Positions 1-8,110 are shown, counted from the first letter of the stretch. The stretch is DNA of 13,383 nt from an uncultured Leucobacter sp. (GCA_937872275.1 CALMSE010000222.1:1-13383); one strand, 5' to 3'. Notes: a model not told the origin generated them from the letters alone. Numbers and translations are program-made.

Positions 1-60
1 TTCACCATCGACAACCCCAACGCCCAGGGCAGCTGCGCCTGCGGCGACAGCTTCAGCTAG
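1..60 (+). CDS. IscA/ErpA/HesB-family iron-sulfur cluster carrier, C-terminal fragment
   Basis: Only the last 19 codons and the stop are in the window; the gene starts to the left. The visible peptide ends in NPNAQGSCACGDSFS. This matches the C-terminus of A-type Fe-S carriers, which usually read NPNAxGSCGCGxSF, and it carries the paired Cys-x-Cys that binds the cluster with an upstream cysteine outside the window. Family members receive [2Fe-2S] or [4Fe-4S] clusters from a scaffold and pass them to apo-proteins. Its place just upstream of ctaC is suggestive, because the Rieske protein QcrA encoded further on needs a [2Fe-2S] cluster, but no functional link can be shown here. Family identity is fairly certain; the choice among ErpA, IscA and SufA is not. 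Confidence 0.85.
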   Translation, partial: FTIDNPNAQGSCACGDSFS

Positions 61-99
61 CGACCGGCCGGATTCTCCGCGAAGCCCGGCGTGTGTTCA

Positions 100-117
100 G
101 CGAACCATCAGGTTCGC
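100..117. repeat. Inverted repeat between the Fe-S carrier gene and ctaC
   Basis: A perfect 7-bp inverted repeat, GCGAACC-ATCA-GGTTCGC, lies 40 bp after the stop of the Fe-S carrier gene and about 70 bp before ctaC. A possible -10 hexamer, TAAGCT (120-125), follows it directly. It could be a weak terminator for the upstream gene, although no T-run follows. It could instead be an operator overlapping the ctaC promoter. The sequence does not decide between these. Confidence 0.5.
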
Positions 118-187
118 GCTAAGCTAAAAGAGTCAACGACTGCGCCCGCCGCCGCGGGTCGCACGACAACGTTTCGAAAGGTATGCG

Positions 188-1069
188 GTGCGTTTCAATC
201 GTCGAATGAAATGGGTCGCGGCCCCTGCGGCAGTGGGGGCGGCTCTGCTGCTCGCCGGCTGCACGGCCGAGCAGGAGCGCGGGTTCCTCCCGCCGAACTC
301 CACGAACGCGACCGATCACACCCCCGCGATCACCGCGCTCTGGGTGAACTCCTGGATCGTGCTGCTCGTGGTCGGCGTGATCACGTGGAGCCTCATCATC
401 TGGGCGACCATCGCATACCGCCGCCGCAAGGGCCAGACCGGCCTGCCCGTGCAGCTGCGCTACAACATGCCGATCGAGACCTTCTTCACGGTCGTGCCGG
501 TCATTCTCGTGCTGGGCTTCTTCGGCTTCACCGCGCAGACCATGCAGAAGATCGAGGCGCGGTACGAGGCCCCCGAGAACGTGGTCGAGGTGTTCGGCAA
601 GCGCTGGTCGTGGGACTTCAACTACGTGACCGACGACGTCCACTTCTCGGGCGTCCAGGTGCAGTTCGGCGAGGACAACGAGCCGACCGACGACACCTAC
701 CCGGTGCTCTATCTGCCGGTCGACAAGACCACCGAGATCCGCATCGAGTCGCGCGACGTGATCCACTCGTTCTGGATCGTCGAGTTCCTGTACAAGAAGG
801 ACATGATCCCGGGTCAGACGAACTACATGTCGTTCACCCCGACGCAGGTCGGCGAGTACCTGGGCAAGTGCGCCGAGCTCTGCGGTGAGTACCACTCGTC
901 GATGCTCTTCAAGGTCGTCGTGCTGCCGCAGGACGAGTACGAGACCAAGATGTCCGAGATGCTCGCCCAAGGCCAGCTGCAGCCCGGATTGATCGGCGCC
1001 GAGTACAACCCGAACCAAGAGCTCTTCTTCGGTGACGAGGCCGAAGCCGCCAACGAGAACCAGAGGTGA
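188..1069 (+). CDS. ctaC: Cytochrome c oxidase subunit II (aa3 type), CuA lipoprotein
   Basis: Subunit II of the aa3 oxidase takes electrons from the cytochrome c domain of QcrC through its dinuclear CuA centre and passes them to heme a in CtaD. The 293-residue protein starts with a signal peptide ending in a lipobox, LLAGC, so Cys25 should be lipidated after cleavage. Two membrane helices follow (about 53-77 and 97-117), then the outer cupredoxin domain. CuA ligands are all present: His193, and Cys228, Glu230, Cys232, His236 and Met239 in [12 protein letters not shown]. The aromatic patch KRWSWDF (138-144) for electron entry is also intact. The GTG start at 188 has GAAAGG 6 bp upstream; an in-frame ATG at 206 is an alternative. 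It heads ctaC-ctaD-ctaF, and its stop abuts the ribosome binding site of ctaD. Confidence 0.97.
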   Translation: MRFNRRMKWVAAPAAVGAALLLAGCTAEQERGFLPPNSTNATDHTPAITALWVNSWIVLLVVGVITWSLIIWATIAYRRRKGQTGLPVQLRYNMPIETFFTVVPVILVLGFFGFTAQTMQKIEARYEAPENVVEVFGKRWSWDFNYVTDDVHFSGVQVQFGEDNEPTDDTYPVLYLPVDKTTEIRIESRDVIHSFWIVEFLYKKDMIPGQTNYMSFTPTQVGEYLGKCAELCGEYHSSMLFKVVVLPQDEYETKMSEMLAQGQLQPGLIGAEYNPNQELFFGDEAEAANENQR

Positions 1070-1074
1070 ACCCC

Positions 1075-2721
1075 ATGAAGAAGGGTAATATCGTCGTCTC
1101 GTGGATCACCTCCACGGACCACAAGGTCATCGGGTACATGTACCTGATCAGCTCCTTCGTCTGGTTCCTGGTCGGCGGCCTCATGGCCCTGCTGATCCGC
1201 GCCCAGCTGTTCGCCCCGGGCCTCGAGGTCGTCGCCACGCCCGAGCAGTACAACCAGCTGTTCACCATGCACGGCACCATCATGCTGCTCATGTTCGCGA
1301 CCCCGCTCTTCGCCGGTTTCGCGAACGTGCTCATGCCGCTGCAGATCGGCGCGCCCGACGTGGCCTTCCCCCGTCTGAACGCCTTCGCCTTCTGGCTCTA
1401 CACCTTCGGCTCGCTCATCGCGGTCGGCGGCTTCCTGACCCCGCAGGGCGCGGCCTCCTTCGGCTGGTTCGCCTACGCGCCGCTCACCGATGCCACCTTC
1501 TCGCCCGGCGTGGGCGGGAACCTCTGGATCCTGGGCCTCGGCATCGGCGGTTTCGGCACCATCATGGGCGGCGTGAACTTCATCACCACCATCGTGACGA
1601 TGCGGGCTCCGGGCATGACGATGTGGCGCATGTCGATCTTCACCTGGAACACCATGATCACCTCGGTGCTCGTGATCCTGATCTTCCCGATTCTCGCCGC
1701 GGCCTTCTTCGGCCTCGCCGCCGACCGCATCTTCGGGGCGCACATCTTCAACGGCGAGGGGGGCGCCATCCTCTGGCAGCACCTCTTCTGGTTCTTCGGG
1801 CACCCGGAGGTGTACGTCATCGCGCTGCCGTTCTTCGGCATCGTCTCCGAGGTCTTCCCGGTCTTCAGCCGAAAACCGCTGTTCGGGTACAAGACCCTGG
1901 TCTACGCGACCATCGCCATCGCGGCGCTGTCGATGACCGTGTGGGCCCACCACATGTACGTCACCGGCTCGGTCCTGCTGCCGTTCTTCTCCCTGATGAC
2001 GATGCTCATCGCGGTGCCGACGGGCGTGAAGATCTTCGACTGGATCGGCACGATGTGGCGCGGATCGATCACCTTCGAGACGCCCATGCTGTGGGCGCTC
2101 GGCTTCCTGGTGACCTTCGTGTTCGGCGGTCTCACCGGCGTCATCCTCGCCTCCCCGGCGCTCGACTTCCACCTCTCGGACACGTACTTCGTGGTCGCCC
2201 ACTTCCACTACGTGGTCTTCGGCACCGTGGTGTTCGCGATGTTCTCGGGCTTCTACTTCTGGTGGCCGAAGTGGACCGGGAAGATGCTGAACGAGCGACT
2301 CGGCAAGATCCACTTCTGGCTGCTGTTCATCGGCTTCCACATGACCTTCCTGGTGCAGCACTGGCTCGGCGTGCTCGCGATGCCGCGCCGCTACTACACG
2401 TACCTGCCCTCGGACGGGGTCACCTGGATGAACCAGGTGTCGACGGTCGGCGCGATGATCCTCGGCGTCTCGATGATCCCCTTCCTGCTCAACGTGTACG
2501 TCACCGCGCGCAAGGCTCCGAAGGTCACGGTCAACGACCCCTGGGGCTTCGGCCGCTCGCTCGAGTGGGCGACCTCCTGCCCGCCGCCGCGTCACAACTT
2601 CACCTCGATCCCTCGCATCCGTTCGGAGTCGCCGGCGTTCGACCTCAATCACCCCGAGGTGAGCGGTGTCGAGCAGCCCGTGCCCGTCGGACCGCAGGCC
2701 GAGCTCGCAGGCCAGAAGTAG
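1075..2721 (+). CDS. ctaD: Cytochrome c oxidase subunit I (aa3 type), catalytic heme-copper subunit
   Basis: The catalytic subunit of the terminal oxidase reduces O2 to water at a heme a3/CuB centre and pumps protons. It has 548 residues, a normal length, with about 12 membrane helices. Visible ligands are His66 and His378 for heme a, His376 for heme a3, and His243, His292 and His293 for CuB. Tyr247 in GHPEVY is the residue cross-linked to His243 in the family. Glu245 and Asp95 (GAPDVAFPR) belong to the D proton path and Lys319 (PTGVKIFDW) to the K path, so this is an A1-type pump. I chose ATG 1075 because AGAGGTGA (1062-1069) sits 5 bp before it. A GTG at 1066 overlaps the ctaC stop, but using it would place the start inside that ribosome binding site. 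Confidence 0.98.
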   Translation: MKKGNIVVSWITSTDHKVIGYMYLISSFVWFLVGGLMALLIRAQLFAPGLEVVATPEQYNQLFTMHGTIMLLMFATPLFAGFANVLMPLQIGAPDVAFPRLNAFAFWLYTFGSLIAVGGFLTPQGAASFGWFAYAPLTDATFSPGVGGNLWILGLGIGGFGTIMGGVNFITTIVTMRAPGMTMWRMSIFTWNTMITSVLVILIFPILAAAFFGLAADRIFGAHIFNGEGGAILWQHLFWFFGHPEVYVIALPFFGIVSEVFPVFSRKPLFGYKTLVYATIAIAALSMTVWAHHMYVTGSVLLPFFSLMTMLIAVPTGVKIFDWIGTMWRGSITFETPMLWALGFLVTFVFGGLTGVILASPALDFHLSDTYFVVAHFHYVVFGTVVFAMFSGFYFWWPKWTGKMLNERLGKIHFWLLFIGFHMTFLVQHWLGVLAMPRRYYTYLPSDGVTWMNQVSTVGAMILGVSMIPFLLNVYVTARKAPKVTVNDPWGFGRSLEWATSCPPPRHNFTSIPRIRSESPAFDLNHPEVSGVEQPVPVGPQAELAGQK

Positions 2722-2742
2722 CGATCGAAAGGTTCCGCACCC

Positions 2743-3165
2743 ATGAAATCCAACATCGTCATCTTCTGGATACTCACGGCGTACTTCCTCATCGTCGCGG
2801 CCGTCTACACCTTCTGGAACATCGCGTCCATCGGGTACATCGAGTGGGCGGGCACCACCGCGGTGCTGCTGTCCGCCGGCCTGACCGGCTTCATCGCGGG
2901 CTTCCTCGCGCTGACCCACAGGAAGCAGGGCGGGGAGCTCGTCGAGGACCTTGCGGACGGCGACATCGATGACGGCGATCCCGAGATCGGCGAGTTCAGC
3001 CCCTGGAGCTGGTGGCCGCTCGTGCTCGCCTTCGCCGCGGGCCTGTTCGTGATCGGCCTCAGCATCGGCCACAACTTCTGGCTGGCGTTCCTCGCACTGC
3101 CGCTCGTACCGGTCGCCGTCGTGGGCTGGGTCTACGAGTACTACCGAGGCCACTTCGCGCGCTGA
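2743..3165 (+). CDS. ctaF: Actinobacterial cytochrome c oxidase subunit IV
   Basis: This is the small fourth subunit of the actinobacterial aa3 oxidase, thought to stabilise the enzyme within the bc1-aa3 supercomplex. It has 140 residues and four predicted membrane helices (about 5-25, 37-57, 92-108 and 110-130). An acidic loop (65-84) leads into EIGEFSPWSWWP, a motif typical of this family. The start ATG at 2743 has GAAAGG 10 bp upstream, and the gene follows ctaD by 21 bp, so it is almost certainly co-transcribed. A strong hairpin 18 bp after its stop ends the operon. Identity rests on the helix pattern, this motif and its position. Confidence 0.93.
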   Translation: MKSNIVIFWILTAYFLIVAAVYTFWNIASIGYIEWAGTTAVLLSAGLTGFIAGFLALTHRKQGGELVEDLADGDIDDGDPEIGEFSPWSWWPLVLAFAAGLFVIGLSIGHNFWLAFLALPLVPVAVVGWVYEYYRGHFAR

Positions 3166-3182
3166 GTCGGCGCCACAACTCG

Positions 3183-3212
3183 ACGCCCCGGGGAGTCCGC
3201 TCCCCGGGGCGT
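3183..3212 (+). terminator. Terminator of the ctaCDF operon
   Basis: A perfect 12-bp inverted repeat (3183-3194 and 3201-3212) closes on a 6-base loop, GTCCGC. The stem is almost all G and C. It starts 18 bp after the ctaF stop. Only a short T-poor tail follows, as is common for terminators in GC-rich actinobacteria. It separates ctaF from the downstream TetR-like gene. Confidence 0.85.
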
Positions 3213-3225
3213 TCGCGTGCTCCGA

Positions 3226-3231
3226 TAGGCT
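3226..3231 (+). promoter_or_regulatory. Putative -10 element for the TetR-like gene
   Basis: TAGGCT in the context CGATAGGCTGG resembles actinobacterial vegetative -10 hexamers (TAnnnT). It lies between the ctaF terminator and the TetR-like start, giving a predicted 5' leader of about 30 nt. No convincing -35 box is visible. Confidence 0.45.
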
Positions 3232-3269
3232 GGCTCTGGTCGATCGGATGAACACGGGTTCGAGGTGAC

Positions 3270-3683
3270 GTGGAGAACGAGTCAGCGGTGGCGCGCAGGT
3301 CGCGCCGACGCCCGGGCGAGAACCGGGCTCGACTGCTGAGCGCGGGGATCCTCGAGTTCGGGCGCCTCGGCTACCGTGGGGCGTCGACCACCGCGATCGC
3401 CGCGATCGCGGAGGTGCCTCAACCGCACGTCTACACCAACTTCCGCACCAAGCAGGAGCTGTTCCTCGGCTGCGTCGATCGGGCCGCGAGCGCTCTGCAG
3501 GGAGGAGCGTCCGCGGAGGATCCCGAGGCGCTCGCGCGGCTCGTGCTGCAGGCCGTCGCGGCGCTCGGGGAGGGCACCCTGCGACCGGAGCTCGAGCCGT
3601 TGCTCACGAGGCTGCAGGAGTCCCTCGGAGGCGCTGCTTTCGATGCCCTGCTCGTGAGGGGGGCCCGCTCGCTGCTCAGCTGA
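3270..3683 (+). CDS. Short TetR/AcrR-family transcriptional regulator, possibly truncated
   Basis: The first 70 residues form a normal TetR DNA-binding domain. A basic start is followed by RARLLSAGILEFGRLGYRG, and the helix-turn-helix runs from about 40 to 62, ending in HVYTNFRTKQELF, close to the usual YxHFxxKxxLF. The whole protein is only 137 residues, against roughly 190-220 for the family, so most of the ligand-binding and dimerisation region is missing. No continuation is obvious in other frames after the stop. It may be a decayed regulator or a genuinely short one. GTG at 3270 has GAGG 4 bp upstream; GTG at 3288 is a possible later start. It is read toward the convergent qcrB, after the ctaF terminator. 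Its target is unknown, and neighbouring respiratory genes are only a guess. Confidence 0.75.
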   Translation: MENESAVARRSRRRPGENRARLLSAGILEFGRLGYRGASTTAIAAIAEVPQPHVYTNFRTKQELFLGCVDRAASALQGGASAEDPEALARLVLQAVAALGEGTLRPELEPLLTRLQESLGGAAFDALLVRGARSLLS

Positions 3684-3721
3684 GGGGTGTGATGCCAGGG
3701 TGCGACGTTCCAGCGTGCAGC

Positions 3722-3763
3722 GGTTGCCCGGGGTTCGTACCGGGGTTGCCCGAGGAGACCTCG
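3722..3763. repeat. Direct repeat and small hairpin downstream of the TetR-like gene
   Basis: The 9-mer GGTTGCCCG occurs at 3722-3730 and again at 3744-3752, 22 bp apart. A 5-bp hairpin, CGAGG-AGA-CCTCG, follows at 3751-3763. I see no gene in the rest of 3684-3852. The repeat could be a regulator-binding site or chance in GC-rich DNA, and the hairpin could help end the TetR-like transcript. Confidence 0.3.
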
Positions 3764-3852
3764 CGGGGCGGAGTAGTGGCGGAGGATCCGGCGGCCGCGG
3801 ACGAGGCGGGAGCGAGCCCGAGAGCGCGGGAGAGGGGCGCTTCAGCATGCAA

Positions 3853-3899
3853 CGACGAGGGAGGGCCCGGGGGAAACAACCCCGGGCCCTCCCTCGTCG
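3853..3899 (-). terminator. Terminator of the ctaE-qcrCAB operon, possibly bidirectional
   Basis: A perfect 20-bp inverted repeat (3853-3872 paired with 3880-3899) encloses a 7-base loop, GAAACAA. It begins 8 bp beyond the qcrB stop on the minus strand. The stem is exceptionally long and GC-rich, and it should fold equally well when read from the TetR-like side. No T-run follows in either direction. Confidence 0.88.
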
Positions 3900-3907
3900 C
3901 GGTCGGA

Positions 3908-5515
3908 TCAGTGGCCCTCGTGCTCGGCCTGCTCGATCTCGCCCTGCGTGGGGGGAACGATGCGGTCCTGGAAGAACCAACGGCTGAAGCCGGCGCGCAG
4001 ACGCTTGCCGAAGGGGATGCGGCCGTCGGCGTTCGGACGGAGCATCAGCGGCTCGTAGGCGTTGTAGCTGACGAGCTGCCAGCGCTCGTACTCGGTGAGG
4101 GGCTTGTGCACCTCGATGAACTCTCCGCCGGGCAGGCGCACGATGCGAGCCGACTCGTAGCCGTGCAGGGCGATGGAGCGATCCTTCTTCTGGAGCCCCA
4201 GACAGATGCGCTTGGTCACCGCGTAGGCGATGATCGGTCCCAGGATCAGCAGCGCCTGCAGGCCGTGGATCACGCCCTCCATGGCGAGCTGGAAGTGCGT
4301 CGCGATGAGGTCCGAGGAGGCGGCGGCCCACATGACGGCGTAGAAGGTCACGCCGGCTGCGCCGATCGCGGTGCGAGTGGGGGCGTTGCGCGGGCGGTCG
4401 AGCAGGTGATGCTCGCGCTTGTCGCCGGTGACCCACGCCTCGATGAAGGGGTAGATGGCGACCAGGACGAAGAAGACTCCGATCACCCCGACGGGGATGA
4501 GCATGTTCCACGACCACGTGTAGCCGAACCAATAGGTCTCCCAGCCCGGTGGCACGAGACGCAGGGCGCCGTCCGCGAAGCCGATATACCAGTCGGGCTG
4601 CGTTCCCGCGGACACGGGGGAGGGGTCGTACGGCCCGTAGTTCCAGATCGGGTTGATCGCGACGAACGAGGCGATCAGCATGATCACGCCGAACACGATG
4701 AAGAAGAAGCCGCCGGCCTTCGCCGCGTACACCGGGAGCACCGGGTAGCCGACCACGTTCTGCTGGGTCTTTCCGGGGCCGGGGTACTGGGTGTGCTTGT
4801 GGATGACCACGAATGCCAGGTGCAGCGCCACGAACAGGATCACGAGCGCCGGGAGCACCATGATGTGCAGCATGTACAGGCGTCCGACGATGTCGGTGCC
4901 CGGGAACTCTCCGCCGAAGAAGAAGAACGACAGGTAGGTGCCGATGACCGGGATGGCCTTGATGATGCCGTCGATGATGCGCAGGCCGTTGCCCGAGAGC
5001 ACGTCATCGGGGAGCGAGTAGCCGGTGAAGCCCTCGGCCATCGCCAGCACGAACAGCACGAAGCCGATCACCCAGTTGAGCTCGCGAGGCTTGCGGAACG
5101 CGCCGGTGAAGAAGATGCGCAGCATGTGGAGGCCGATCGCCGCCACGAAGAGCAGGGCCGCCCAGTGGTGCACCTGGCGCATCAGCAGGCCGCCGCGGAC
5201 CGAGAACGAGATGTCGAGCGTCGATGCCATCGCGGCCGACATCTCGATGCCCTTCATCGGCACATAGGGGCCGGTGTAGTGCGTCTCGACCATCGACGCC
5301 TGGAAGAACAGCGTCAGGAAGGTGCCGGAGATCAGGATGACGATGAAGCTGTAGAGCGCCACCTCGCCGAGGAGGAACGACCAGTGGTCGGGGAAGACCT
5401 TGCGGCCGAACTCCTTGACCGCGACGCCGACCTTGGTGCGATCGTCGATGTATTTCGCCGCGGCGACGGTGAAGCGGTCTCCGCGCTGCGCGGGGGGTGT
5501 GGTGACGGTGCTCAC
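3908..5515 (-). CDS. qcrB: Cytochrome bc1 complex cytochrome b subunit
   Basis: Cytochrome b of the menaquinol:cytochrome c oxidoreductase holds the quinol-oxidising and quinone-reducing sites and hemes bL and bH. The protein has 535 residues with eight or so membrane helices and the long actinobacterial C-terminal tail. Heme ligands are His116 and His130 (RQVHHWAALLF...LHMLR) and His217 and His232. The second pair is 15 apart, as in b6-type proteins, rather than 14. The motif RKPRELNW (141-148) is intact. The Qo-site PEWY motif reads PDWY (307-310). The start is GTG 5515, which overlaps the qcrA stop by 4 bp (GTGA) and has GGGAG 8 bp upstream. It is the last gene of ctaE-qcrC-qcrA-qcrB and ends just before a strong terminator. 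Confidence 0.97.
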   Translation of the reverse strand: MSTVTTPPAQRGDRFTVAAAKYIDDRTKVGVAVKEFGRKVFPDHWSFLLGEVALYSFIVILISGTFLTLFFQASMVETHYTGPYVPMKGIEMSAAMASTLDISFSVRGGLLMRQVHHWAALLFVAAIGLHMLRIFFTGAFRKPRELNWVIGFVLFVLAMAEGFTGYSLPDDVLSGNGLRIIDGIIKAIPVIGTYLSFFFFGGEFPGTDIVGRLYMLHIMVLPALVILFVALHLAFVVIHKHTQYPGPGKTQQNVVGYPVLPVYAAKAGGFFFIVFGVIMLIASFVAINPIWNYGPYDPSPVSAGTQPDWYIGFADGALRLVPPGWETYWFGYTWSWNMLIPVGVIGVFFVLVAIYPFIEAWVTGDKREHHLLDRPRNAPTRTAIGAAGVTFYAVMWAAASSDLIATHFQLAMEGVIHGLQALLILGPIIAYAVTKRICLGLQKKDRSIALHGYESARIVRLPGGEFIEVHKPLTEYERWQLVSYNAYEPLMLRPNADGRIPFGKRLRAGFSRWFFQDRIVPPTQGEIEQAEHEGH

Positions 5516-6594
5516 TTGAGGCGCTCCCAGAAGCTCGGGCCGACAGGTTCAGTGAAGTCGCTCTGCGCGACCAGGTAGCCCTCGTCGTCGACGGTGATGG
5601 GCAGCTGGGGGAGCGGACGCTTCGCAGGGCCGAAGATGACCTTGGCTTCGTGGGAGACGTCGAACTGCGACTGGTGGCAGGGGCACAGCAGGTGGTGCGT
5701 GTGCTGCTCGTAGAGCGCGACGGGGCAGCCGACGTGGGTGCACACCTTAGAGTAGGCGACGATGCCGTCGTAGGCCCAGTTCTCGCGCCCGGACGAGGGG
5801 TGCAGGTCGTCGGCGTCGAGGCGCATCAGCAGCACGATCGCCTTGGCCTTCTCGTCGAGCACGTGCGAGGCCTCGCCGAGATTCTCGGGGACGACGTGGA
5901 ACACCGAGCCGATCGTGACGTCGGCGGCCCGGATCGGCGCGCCGACGATGGCGCCGCCGCCGTCGCGGGCCAGGCGCACGCCCTTGTCCCACATGGTGTG
6001 CTTGAGCAGCACGACCGGATCCTGATCCTGCGGGGCGAGGCCGCGCAGGAGCGTGATGCCGGGGATCGGGAAGGCGATGAGCGCTCCCAGGAGGCTGTTG
6101 CGCACCAGCGTGCGCCGGCTGAAACCGGACTCCTTGTCGGCGATCTCGAAGATCTCGCCGGAGGCCTTGCGGGTCTCCTCGTCGCTCGAGACGGGGTGGC
6201 GCAGGTCGATCGACTCGTGGTCCGCCATGAGGGCCTTGCCCCAGTGGACCGCGCCGATGCCCACTGCGAGGAGCGCCAGCGTCATGCCGATGCCGACGAA
6301 CATCGTCTGCAGGCGGATCGCCTCGAGCTCGCCGCTCTCGATCGGGAAGAACATGTACGCGAGGACTGCCCCGATGCTGCCGAGCACGGAGATGTAGAAG
6401 AGGGAGTAGACGATGCGCTCGGCCCGCTTCTCCTTCTTCCCGTCGAGGTCGGTGACGCGCTTGCGATGCGGGGGAAGGCCCGGGTTCTGCACGGCGTCGG
6501 GCACGACGATCGCGGTACCCGCCGCGACCCCGCCCGTGCCGTGGCCCTGGGTGGCGAGCGCGGCGCCTCCGCCGTTCTTCGCTTCCTCTGCCAT
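5512..6594 (-). CDS. qcrA: Rieske [2Fe-2S] subunit of the cytochrome bc1 complex
   Basis: The Rieske protein takes the first electron from menaquinol at the QcrB Qo site and passes it to QcrC. It has 360 residues. Unlike the single-anchor Rieske proteins of proteobacteria it has three membrane helices (about 62-83, 94-115 and 166-184), the actinobacterial form. In the C-terminal Rieske fold, CTHVGC and CPCHQS supply Cys285, His287, Cys304 and His307 for the cluster, with Cys290 and Cys306 as the stabilising disulfide. SRRTLVRNSLLGA before the third helix may act as a Tat-like translocation signal. I chose ATG 6594 because AAGGAG lies 4 bp before it. A GTG at 6621 would add nine residues but would place that ribosome binding site inside the gene. 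Confidence 0.97.
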   Translation of the reverse strand: MAEEAKNGGGAALATQGHGTGGVAAGTAIVVPDAVQNPGLPPHRKRVTDLDGKKEKRAERIVYSLFYISVLGSIGAVLAYMFFPIESGELEAIRLQTMFVGIGMTLALLAVGIGAVHWGKALMADHESIDLRHPVSSDEETRKASGEIFEIADKESGFSRRTLVRNSLLGALIAFPIPGITLLRGLAPQDQDPVVLLKHTMWDKGVRLARDGGGAIVGAPIRAADVTIGSVFHVVPENLGEASHVLDEKAKAIVLLMRLDADDLHPSSGRENWAYDGIVAYSKVCTHVGCPVALYEQHTHHLLCPCHQSQFDVSHEAKVIFGPAKRPLPQLPITVDDEGYLVAQSDFTEPVGPSFWERLK

Positions 6595-6642
6595 GTTGCT
6601 CCTTGGTTCCTGACTGTTCACTGCTGTGGGTCCCGCGTCGTG

Positions 6643-7455
6643 CTAGTTCGACTTCGCGGTGACCCACACCGTGAACGCGATGATGACGCCGAGACCGATG
6701 ACCCAGATGAAGAGGCCCTCGGCCACGGGGCCGATCGAGCCGAGCGTGAGCCCGCCCACCGAGGGCTTGTCCTCGATGTACTTGAGGTAGCTGATGATGT
6801 CGGCCTTCTCCTGCGGCGTGATGTTGGCGTCGCTGAAGACGGGCATGTTCTGCGGCCCGGTGACCATGGCCTCGTAGACGTGGGTCGCGCCGACCCCCAT
6901 GAGCGAGGGCGCGAACTTGCCCTCGGTCAGCGCGCCGCCTGCGGCGGCCACGTTGTGGCACATCGCGCAGTTGATGCGGAAGAGCGCGCCGCCGTTCGCC
7001 ACGTCGCCGTCGCCCTGCAGGTACCGGCTCTCGGGCAGGCCCGGTCCCGGCGCGAGCGAGGCGACGAAGGCCGCGAGCTCGATGGTCTGCTTCTCGTCGA
7101 ACTGCTTCGGCTTGACCATGCCCTGGGGGCCGGAGAAGGCGAGGGGCATGCGGCCGGTGCCGACCTGGAAGTTGACCGAGGCCGCGCCGGCGCCGATCAG
7201 CGAGGGGCCGTCGGGGGTGCCCTGGGCGTTCGTGCCGTGGCAGGTGGCGCAGTTGGCGGCGAAGAGCTTCTCCCCGGCGAGCCTGGCCTCCTCCGTCTGC
7301 ACGTAGCTGTGCCAATCGTCTTCGGCGGTCGCGGAGGACTGGGTGAAGCCGACGTAGGCGGCACCGGTCACGAGCAGCCCGACGATCACCAAGGCGGCGG
7401 TGGCGAGGGGGTGGCGACGACCGGATTTGATGACGGTGTTCTTGGCGCGAGCCAT
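6643..7455 (-). CDS. qcrC: Diheme cytochrome c subunit of the cytochrome bc1 complex
   Basis: This is the tethered diheme cytochrome cc subunit, which in actinobacteria replaces soluble cytochrome c by carrying electrons from the Rieske cluster straight to CuA of CtaC. The 270-residue protein has an N-terminal anchor or signal helix (about 17-36) and a C-terminal membrane helix (about 246-266). Between them are two cytochrome c domains. Heme attachment motifs are CATCH (69-73) and CAMCH (163-167). Likely axial methionines are Met103 (GRMPL) and Met204 (QNMPVF). The start is ATG 7455, with AGGAG 11 bp upstream. It lies 19 bp after ctaE and 48 bp before qcrA in the same operon. Confidence 0.97.
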   Translation of the reverse strand: MARAKNTVIKSGRRHPLATAALVIVGLLVTGAAYVGFTQSSATAEDDWHSYVQTEEARLAGEKLFAANCATCHGTNAQGTPDGPSLIGAGAASVNFQVGTGRMPLAFSGPQGMVKPKQFDEKQTIELAAFVASLAPGPGLPESRYLQGDGDVANGGALFRINCAMCHNVAAAGGALTEGKFAPSLMGVGATHVYEAMVTGPQNMPVFSDANITPQEKADIISYLKYIEDKPSVGGLTLGSIGPVAEGLFIWVIGLGVIIAFTVWVTAKSN

Positions 7456-7474
7456 GATGTCGTGTACTCCTGAC

Positions 7475-8104
7475 CTATCGAAGGACGTAGATGATGATGA
7501 ACAGGACGATCCACACGATGTCGACGAAGTGCCAGTAGTACGACACCACGACCGCGCTGGTCTCCTCCTTGTGGGTGAAGTTCTTGACCGCGTAGATGCG
7601 GCCGATCACCAGGAGGAACGCGACGAGACCGAGCGACACGTGGATGCCGTGGAAGCCGGTGGTGATGTAGAACGCCGAACCGTAGGGGTCGCCGCCGAAG
7701 GTGATGCCCTCCGAGACGAAGGTCGCGTACTCCCAGGCCTGGCCGGCGACGAAGATGGCGCCCATGAAGAAGGTGAGGTAGAACCACTCGACCGCCCCCC
7801 ACTTCGCCGGGCTCGCGCCGGTCGCCCGGGGCTGCATGCGCTCGGCGGCGAAGACGCCCGCCTGGCAGGTGAAGGACGACAGCACCAGGATGATCGTGTT
7901 GATCAGCGCGAACACGAAATTGTGCTTCTCGGTCTGCTCGATCCAGAGATCGGGGTTCATCGCCCGGAGAGTGAAGTAGATCGCGAAGAGTCCGGCGAAG
8001 AACATCACCTCGCTGCCGAGCCACACGATGGTGCCGACGGCGACAAAATTCGGCCGCTTCACCGCAACCGCGGCTGACTTCGTATTCATGGTGGTCGTAG
8101 TCAC
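7475..8104 (-). CDS. ctaE: Cytochrome c oxidase subunit III (aa3 type)
   Basis: Subunit III of the aa3 oxidase binds lipid and supports proton uptake and stability of the catalytic subunit. The core starts at KRPNFVAVGT (16-25) and has five membrane helices, the short bacterial form. Typical motifs are GQAWEY (121-126), FHGIHVSLGL (151-160) and YYWHFVDIVWIVLF (189-202). The start is uncertain. I chose GTG 8104 (209 residues), giving an MTTTT N-terminus like other actinobacterial CtaE. It lies 6 bp after a CATAAT -10, the geometry of a leaderless transcript. ATG 8089 (204 residues) and GTG 8149 (224 residues) are alternatives; GGAGAGG precedes 8104 too closely to serve it but could serve 8089. 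It is the first gene of the qcr operon, so oxidase and bc1 subunits are made together. Confidence 0.95.
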   Translation of the reverse strand: MTTTTMNTKSAAVAVKRPNFVAVGTIVWLGSEVMFFAGLFAIYFTLRAMNPDLWIEQTEKHNFVFALINTIILVLSSFTCQAGVFAAERMQPRATGASPAKWGAVEWFYLTFFMGAIFVAGQAWEYATFVSEGITFGGDPYGSAFYITTGFHGIHVSLGLVAFLLVIGRIYAVKNFTHKEETSAVVVSYYWHFVDIVWIVLFIIIYVLR

Positions 8105-8110
8105 CTCTCC

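Noticed and set aside
823..3255. An 810-codon open frame on the minus strand across ctaC, ctaD and ctaF
   Set aside because: Low-complexity composition and full overlap with three well-supported genes show it is a codon-bias shadow.
3248..3268. A six-codon leader peptide (ATG to TGA) before the TetR-like gene
   Set aside because: It has no ribosome binding site and no codon pattern suggesting attenuation; such short frames arise by chance.
3676..3879. A 67-codon minus-strand frame between the TetR-like gene and qcrB
   Set aside because: It would start inside the qcrB terminator stem, has no supported start signal and resembles no protein I know.
3689..5578. A 629-codon open frame on the plus strand across qcrB
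   Set aside because: It is antisense to qcrB; the protein is rich in Asp, Glu, His and Arg with no recognisable domain, as expected from the complementary frame of a GC-rich gene.
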